From Ignavibacteria bacterium (GTDB taxonomy: Bacteria; Bacteroidota; Ignavibacteria; Kapaibacteriales; UBA961): a stretch of 21,754 nucleotides of DNA. Location: positions 1 through 21,754 of the forward strand of contig JADJXV010000005.1 in the NCBI GenBank assembly GCA_016720145.1. The letters are read 5' to 3'. The notes under the pieces are model-generated. The model worked only from the letters and a program-made list of their open reading frames with translations, ran no database searches and was not told the origin of the DNA. The number at the start of each line of letters is the position of its first letter. The first letter of the stretch is position 1. Both the position numbers and the translations under genes were made by a program. This document shows, piece by piece, positions 17,037 to 21,754 of the stretch.

Positions 17037-17367
17037 TCAAGAACGATTCGTAGCGCTTCTTTTATCTCGTTGAACGTAGCGCTATCTATGGTGCCGAGTT
17101 TTTTGATGATGCGTAATTCAGGAGAGAACGGATTTGAAAACAATCGGCAGCCGAAGTTTTAGAAAGTCCGTTTGTAGAATCGGGTGTAATCTTTACCATC
17201 CAAGGGGCTATAAGGTAGGTGTCTTTCCAGTCGGTGAGCGGTACAATTATTCTTAGTGGTAGCCTGCCCAAACTATCATCATTCACAATCAGAGCAGGTC
17301 TGATTTTCCGAATTTCCGCCCCTTTAGTTGGGTTGAGGTCAATTAACCAAATTTCACTTTGCTTCAT
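17030..17367 (-). pseudogene. MazF/PemK-family endoribonuclease toxin (frameshifted)
   Basis: The N-terminus MKQSEIWLIDLNPTKGAE, then RPALIVND and IVPLTDW, is typical of the MazF/PemK fold. These toxins cleave single-stranded RNA, in many cases leaving 2',3'-cyclic phosphate and 5'-OH ends. Frame one stops at 17086 after an unrelated tail. A single missing base near 17120-17130 would restore SPELRIIKKLGTIDSATFNEI and the stop at 17032-17030, giving the usual length of about 112 residues. ATG at 17367-17365 overlaps the end of the antitoxin gene. The natural stop lies within the edge of repeat array 1. Confidence 0.78.
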
Positions 17368-17565
17368 AAAATTGCTCAAGATCCAATGAAGTGAATGCGA
17401 CTAATTCATCGTTATTGAGATACTCATCGCGGAGTTGATGAGCGGCTGCATCCATGTGGCGGTGGAGTTCTTCTTTTTAATGGACTTGATGGTCTCTTCC
17501 ACCACAAAGAAACGCTCGGTAAGAGGTAAATGCTGTATTTCAGAGATGAGTGTACTAACTTCCAT
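17354..17565 (-). pseudogene. MazE-like antitoxin of the Bacteroidota type (frameshifted)
   Basis: ATG at 17565 begins MEVSTLISEIQHLPLTERF, followed by a VVEETIKSI helix. The run of five T at 17474-17478 seems one base short: adding one A joins IKK to EELHRHMDAAAHQLRDEYL and on to LDLEQFYEAK, the characteristic C-terminus, with TGA at 17356-17354. The gene overlaps the mazF start by 14 bases, the standard antitoxin-toxin arrangement. As read, both members are broken, which is consistent with either joint decay or consensus errors. Confidence 0.72.
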
Positions 17566-17724
17566 ATCATATAATAATTATTAGAACATAAAGTACTGCC
17601 ACAGATTATATTTGCGGCTGATTCACTGCAAATTTATTGAAAAGAAAGTACAACGAGAAAACTATTTTCAAATTTCATTAGAATGGTTGTTCTATCCAAT
17701 TGAACCAAAAAATACTTCTTCATC
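17566..17724. other. A/T-rich spacer upstream of the MazE/F pair
   Basis: The promoter of the toxin-antitoxin pair should lie here. I see no clear inverted-repeat operator and no gene. Confidence 0.4.
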
Positions 17725-18230
17725 CAATCACAGAGTGATTGAATGTTTATAGCAAAGCGCAAGAGCCACCCAACCCCCTCTTCGACCCCTATCGGGGTCG
17801 TACATTCAAAGGAGAATCACAATTCTACAAACATTGCATCCCACTGAGATGCATAGACTTGAAAATATTACTTCTCCCCCACAATCACAGCGTGATTGAA
17901 CGTTAATAGCACAACGTACACAAGCCAGCAATTCATCTTCGACCCCTATCGGGGTCGTACATTCAAGGGAGATACACAATTCTACAAACTTTGCATCCCT
18001 CTGGGATGTATAGACATGGAACTAATTTTACTTCTTCCCCAATCACAGAGTGATTGAACGTTTATAGCACCATTCGCAAGCAACCAAACCCATCCTCGAC
18101 CCCAATCGGGGTCGTATGTTCTCAATGGCGCACAATTCTACAAACATTACATCCCTCTGGGATGTATAGACTTGAAACGATAGCTTCATCACCCAATCAC
18201 AGCGTGATTGAACGTCTGGAGCAAGCTGCA
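17725..18230. repeat. Three-hairpin repeat array 2 (three units plus terminal hairpin)
   Basis: Hairpin 1 occurs at 17725, 17882, 18040 and 18194, so units are 154-158 bp long. Each full unit then has CGACCCC/GGGGTCG and (G/A)CATCCC/GGGATG(C/T) hairpins, with attctacaaac before the third. The array starts with hairpin 1 and ends with hairpin 1 followed by gaacgtctggagcaagctgc, just as array 1 ends. Units differ by scattered substitutions, some in hairpin loops. Confidence 0.85.
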
Positions 18231-18463
18231 AGAAACAACTCTAAGAATTAAAGTGTGAAAATTCATAGTATGAAGTAGTGAGGTAGGAAGTAGTTAGGAA
18301 GTCGTCAAGTATGACTTTGCCTGACATATTGCCAATAATATTGATTTCAAGAACACTGAATAAAATAGGATTAAAACAACTGTACTTCACGATAAATTCG
18401 TATTTTTGCCTGTCAACCGCAACGAATGACAAAAAATAGGACCGGGGTGTCCCCGATCGGTAC
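18231..18463. other. Spacer with a possible small transcript
   Basis: A TATTTTTG at about 18404 on the plus strand matches the Bacteroidota -7 element (TAnnTTTG), and the terminator-like hairpin at 18464-18489 follows about 60 bases later. A short hairpin CGGGG/CCCCG lies between. No -33 element is clear. Otherwise no gene is seen. Confidence 0.25.
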
Positions 18464-18489
18464 AAAGCTCAACATACGTTGGGCTTTTT
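18464..18489 (+). terminator. Intrinsic terminator-like hairpin
   Basis: AAAGCTCAAC and GTTGGGCTTT pair around the loop ATAC, with one G-T pair, followed by a T-run to 18489 on the plus strand. Its A-run on the other side also makes it a candidate bidirectional terminator for the DUF3800 gene, which ends four bases away at 18493. Confidence 0.6.
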
Positions 18490-18492
18490 GCT

Positions 18493-19222
18493 TTATGGGA
18501 AGATTTTTAGCCCGTATCGCTTGCCATTCTTAGAGAATATTTTTCTCTGAATAAATCAAATGCAGGATTCGCCCTAAGTGGATCAATCACATACCTCGCT
18601 GTGGGATATGCAATTAAATCTGCTAGGTTGCAAGCCATTTATATTCTCATGTTTACCTCTAAATGAAATCGATACCTTGTAATTTTTAAGTCTTTCCGGT
18701 TCTACATACCCAGTACCACGGGAATGTATTCGTTGAAAATGTTCTTCAAGTTGTTTGTCTTCTTTTTTTCCTCTTTTTTCAATGATAATTTCAAGTTAAA
18801 TGGTATTGTGTTGGATTTCATCCAAACAGAAAATTGACTGTTCTATAATAAAATGATAATGCCAGTTCATACACATCGTTTGATAATCGCCCAAATTTTT
18901 GATGAATTCATCCTTACGAATCGCTGAAGCAATCACAGTATAATTATGATGTAGCACAGCTTTGTTTATGTTGTCATAAACCATTTTTTCTGTCCATATC
19001 AAATAGGACAACAAATTCTTTTCACATTTTCTATATCCCGACTGTGAAAGATGACATCCCTATTGTTCCAAAGAGCATGCTTGATTTGATTAAATGATGC
19101 TCTTAGCTTTTCGTATTCGTCTGAAACAATCAATACGCCACAAAGTAAAAATACAGGGAAGTCAGGGTTGGGAGTTGTCAAGCCGTGGTCGCCACTTTCG
19201 TCTATATAAGGTGGTACTTCAT
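18493..19222 (-). pseudogene. DUF3800-family protein, multiply interrupted
   Basis: Reading across frames gives YIDESGDHGL near the start, then FPVFLLCGVLI, VIFHSRDIE, INKAVLHHNYTVIASAIRK, LEIIIEKRGKKEDKQLEEHF, GLQLADLIAYPTARYVIDPL, and an ending KNGKRYGLKIFP with stop at 18495-18493. This is the order expected for DUF3800, whose acidic residues suggest a nuclease-like fold; no function is established. At least five lesions are needed: one near the start, one near 19005, an in-frame TAA at 18798-18796 (followed in the same frame by LEIIIEKRG), an extra base near 18634 and an indel near 18530. It is almost certainly non-functional if the sequence is right. Confidence 0.75.
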
Positions 19223-19357
19223 TGTGAGTATATTGGTAAGTGAAATAGTATAATTGCCTTAAAAATAAAACAATATAATGCTAAGCAGGTCTTTTGTATC
19301 ACTTCTTTCTTTTGGCATCAGATATCCAATCTATCTTGAACATACGATTTCATCCCC

Positions 19358-19495
19358 CAATGCAGAGTGATTGAACATTTATAGCACGCCGCCGCCAATC
19401 CAGCACATCTTCGGCCCCAGATGGGTCGTATGTTCATGAGGGAATCACAATTCTACAAACGTTGAATCCCTCTGGGATTTTTAGATATGGAACGT
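19358..19495. repeat. Degenerate single unit of the three-hairpin repeat
   Basis: It contains tgattgaacatttatagca, a decayed middle hairpin (cggcccc and gggtcg) and attctacaaacgtt followed by AATCCC/GGGATT. The first hairpin has lost its left arm. It lacks the extra terminal hairpin seen in arrays 1 and 2. The rest of 19223-19532 is A/T-rich and shows nothing else. Confidence 0.65.
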
Positions 19496-19532
19496 GGTAA
19501 TTGTATGTATTGGAGAAGATTGCGTCGTTTCC

Positions 19533-19949
19533 TCAAGCTCTCGCATAATCAGCTCTCCATTGTTTTATCGCCTGCTTAATTTGCTTGCTACTCATGTTTT
19601 CCTCGAGTGCTCGCTCGGCTAAGGCAACGAATTCTTCATCACTTGCAAAACGCAGCGCGATGATCTGGGGTATGGTGATGTTTGGGTCAGGAGCTTTCCT
19701 GTGAGTAAATACATGCGAAAGTTTTCTTCGGAACGTATCAGGCGATCTTGTACTGAGAGGGGGAACATGCGCATAAACACAAAACCGAAATTTAGGGCAG
19801 TTGCTATTAAAAACAAGAGGATAGAGAGGGAAGTGATGCCATCGAAAAGGTTGATGACTGACATGATGAATGTAGTGACGCATATCGCAAACAAACCAAA
19901 GTGAAAAGAGTACGAACCGGGCATGACTCTGTGCGTTTTGAATTTTCAT
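19533..19949 (-). pseudogene. DUF6526-family membrane protein (two frameshifts)
   Basis: Reconstructed as MKIQNAQSHARFV, then two hydrophobic segments (FHFGLFAICVTTFIMSVINL and ITSLSILLFLIATALNFGFV). These are followed by MFPLSVQDRLIRSEENFRMYLLTGK, IIALRFASDEEFVALAERAL and a KQIKQAIKQWRADYARA end. The VQDRLIR and LRFASDEE segments and the KQAIKxW.adY end are the DUF6526 hallmarks as I know them; function unknown. Frames change near 19915 and near 19700; the latter lies in GGAAAGCT, where one more A restores TGKAPDP. A promoter is visible upstream. Confidence 0.75.
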
Positions 19950-19980
19950 AGAATAATTTAGAAAGTGTAGAAATTGATTA

Positions 19981-20010
19981 ATTATAGTAAATATTGATAG
20001 TTAACTTCAA
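19981..20010 (-). promoter_or_regulatory. Candidate sigma70-type promoter for the DUF6526 gene
   Basis: On the minus strand TTGAAG (20010-20005) is followed after 18 bases by TATAAT (19986-19981). The gene start is about 32 bases farther. It has a perfect -10 box but a partial -35 box. Confidence 0.4.
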
Positions 20011-20058
20011 AGAAATTTTATGAGATATACTAAAAAAACAATGCAAGTACCTCTTGAT

Positions 20059-20337
20059 TCATCTCGAGCCGGCATCGTTGTAAATCCACATAAATGAATA
20101 GACGAAAAGGACTGCACCACAGCCAAGTATGAGTAAACCCGACAGCCCAAAATACAAGATACGTCTGTCGTTTTGGAACCCGGCAAATGGTCTAGCTCTA
20201 AAGACATGCCGTACCAATCGCATAAATCCTCCATCTCGTAGTACATCGTCGGCAGTGAGGACTCTGCCTGATATAGCGCTCGATCGGAGGATGAAAACTA
20301 TCCCGGTAACCATAAGAATTAGCGCTGTAATAATCAT
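20059..20337 (-). CDS. Small two-helix membrane protein, unknown
   Basis: The 92-residue protein has hydrophobic segments at residues 1-17 (MIITALILMVTGIVFIL) and about 60-85 (ILYFGLSGLLILGCGAVLFVYSF), with a basic stretch between. ATG at 20337 lies 24 bases after the stop of the hybrid histidine kinase, so it is likely its operon partner. I recognise no family. Because neighbouring genes show many indels, the true length may differ. Confidence 0.5.
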   Translation of the reverse strand: MIITALILMVTGIVFILRSSAISGRVLTADDVLRDGGFMRLVRHVFRARPFAGFQNDRRILYFGLSGLLILGCGAVLFVYSFMWIYNDAGSR

Positions 20338-20361
20338 AAAAATACTTGATGTTATAGATGA

Positions 20362-21754
20362 TTAACTATTCAAAGCAGTCGCAATTGTCCCTAAGAGTTT
20401 ATCAAGTACGCTGGCTTTTGCAAAAAGATACGTTTTCATTTTGCGCCAACATCTCCATGCCGTTTAGCCCATGACACTTATTATCATAGATACTTGGCTT
20501 TATCGTTTGTAATTTTACTGAGAATTTGCCCATTCATAATGGGCATCGACATATCGGTAATGACTAGCGAAATTTCTTCCTGATGTTTCATAAATACTGC
20601 GAGAGCTTCGTGTCCATTACCGGCAGAAAGTACGGTAAATCCATGTTCTTAGGTGAACTCACCGTGATATCAAGGATTGCAGATTCATCTTCAACTACAA
20701 AGGGATTAGCTGACCTTTATTCATTTCGAGCCATGATATTCCCCATATTCAATCTGGTCTTCAATTACATTTGCCGGCAGATAAATACTAAATCTTGTCC
20801 CACGAGTTCGCTCGACCGTGATAAACCCGTTATGATTTTTGATAATTGCAAACACAGTCGATAGTCCGAGACCGGTACCTTTTCCTACTTCTTTGGTTGT
20901 GAAAAAGGTTCGAATATCCTGTCAAGTACTTCAGGCGCTATTCCTACACCTTCGTCTTGTACACGAATTACCACACAATTGCCTGCTTTAGCATGGAGAT
21001 GCTTGCGTGCAAATTCTTCGTCAAGGAGGGAGAGCCTCTGCGGTAATTTCAATCAAACCTCCACTTGGCATAGCATCACGAGCATTGACAGAGATTGAGC
21101 AATACTTGGTAGAATTGTGACGATCGGCTGATACTGTCGGCAAATCTTTCTCCAACGTAATGCGAATTTCATTGATTTTAAGAATGTCTCGTGGATGATT
21201 TTTTGAATTTCACTGAGGATATGCTCAACATGAATCGTCGTGAGCACACCATCTGCTCACGCGCAAATGTCAATACTGCTTGACAATAGACGCTCCACGC
21301 TTAGCAGAACCATCGAGCATCTCGAGCATACGTTTACTGCGTTCGTCCGTACTTGGTCCGGCGAAGGAGATCAATCGAGAGGAGGAATGGAGTGAGTGTA
21401 TTATTCCAAATCATGGGCAATTCAACTAGCGAGAGTGCGTGCTTTCCATTCGTTGTGAACGCAAAAGTTGAGTGTCCTATCTGTTTTTCTGTCACATCTC
21501 AATGTCACCACAATGATTTGATGGGAATATTTCCGGCAGCATCTTTGATGGCACTACCCGATGATTCGACATAAGCGAATAGAACCATCCCATTTCAACA
21601 AACGGAACTTAATTTGTTGATTCTCACCTGAGCTTGCAATCTTTTGAAAAAATTCGTTTTGCGTGAGCTCCATCATCGGGGATAAATATTAGCAAATGCA
21701 TCTTCAGTTTGGGGACATTCTTTAGGTCCGAGAATAGTTTTACACGCAGGACTG
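20362..21754 (-). pseudogene. Hybrid sensor histidine kinase with C-terminal receiver domain (5' end outside window, many frameshifts)
   Basis: Bridging frames by eye, the order is as follows. A PAS-like segment ends in DVTEKQ (about 21754-21480). A HisKA region follows with LLRSQRMES, then IAHDL with the phospho-acceptor His, and SIDLLRR. The HATPase part has a decayed N-box followed by SVNARDAMPSGG, QDEGVGIAPEVL (G1), IFEPFF with TTKEVG, and GKGTGLGLSTVFAIIKNH (G2). A receiver domain has VVEDESAILDI, phospho-acceptor Asp in VITDMSMPIMNG, a QKPA Lys-Pro motif and the end LDKLLGTIATALNS (stop 20364-20362). At least six indels or stops are needed in 1.4 kb, far more than in the left half of the window. 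Strongly decayed gene or low-quality consensus at a contig end. Confidence 0.8.

Noticed and set aside
17725..18230. CRISPR array.
   Set aside because: Period of about 157 bp, the whole unit is repeated, there are no unique spacers and no cas genes.
18423..18530. A 34-codon plus-strand frame through the terminator-like hairpin (MTKNRTGVSP).
   Set aside because: It crosses a terminator hairpin and the end of the DUF3800 gene and has no recognisable features.

Overview
The window looks like a chromosomal stretch from a member of the Bacteroidota/Chlorobiota (FCB) group. The clues are A-rich start regions with almost no Shine-Dalgarno sequences, gene families common in that group (DUF1016, HD-Pnk with RNA ligase, DUF6526, DUF3800, baeRF-like) and many small palindromic repeats. 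This is inference from family content, since there is no rRNA or other marker. Most genes lie on the minus strand; pntB and one lipoprotein gene are on the plus strand.

Layout. 1-345: N-terminal part of a baeRF-like protein. 346-663: non-coding, with a nested inverted repeat. 664-5506: sbcD-sbcC, with sbcC broken by one frameshift and one in-frame TAG. 5507-9504: two DUF1016 (YhcG-type PD-(D/E)XK nuclease) genes, one intact and one broken, on either side of a nitrilase-family amidohydrolase and flanked by diverged copies of the same non-coding sequence. 9505-11434: an RNA repair pair, RNA ligase plus HD-Pnk (frameshifted). 11647-12277: a PIN-domain toxin-like gene with a small downstream ORF. 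12331-15293: a small membrane protein gene and pntA, divergent from pntB. 15294-16017: a 199-bp tandem palindromic repeat. 16018-16761: an orphan lipoprotein. 16838-18230 and 19358-19495: arrays of a three-hairpin repeat surrounding a frameshifted MazE/MazF pair. 18493-19222: a broken DUF3800 gene. 19533-21754: a frameshifted DUF6526 gene, a small membrane protein and a heavily frameshifted hybrid histidine kinase cut by the window edge.

Themes. The genes concern nucleic-acid breakage and repair (SbcCD, DUF1016 nucleases, RNA ligase and HD-Pnk, PIN, MazF) and redox balance (transhydrogenase). The strongest unusual signal is in the two DUF1016 genes. Each carries two palindromes inside its coding sequence, at the same positions and 108 bp apart, with arms that have diverged in a compensated way. 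The second is a repeat family whose units can fold into three hairpins and whose arrays begin and end with the same hairpin.

Caution. At least seven genes have single-base indels or in-frame stops, several of them in A/T homopolymers, and their density rises toward the right end. This may be consensus error rather than true gene decay. I reconstructed the broken proteins by reading across frames by eye.
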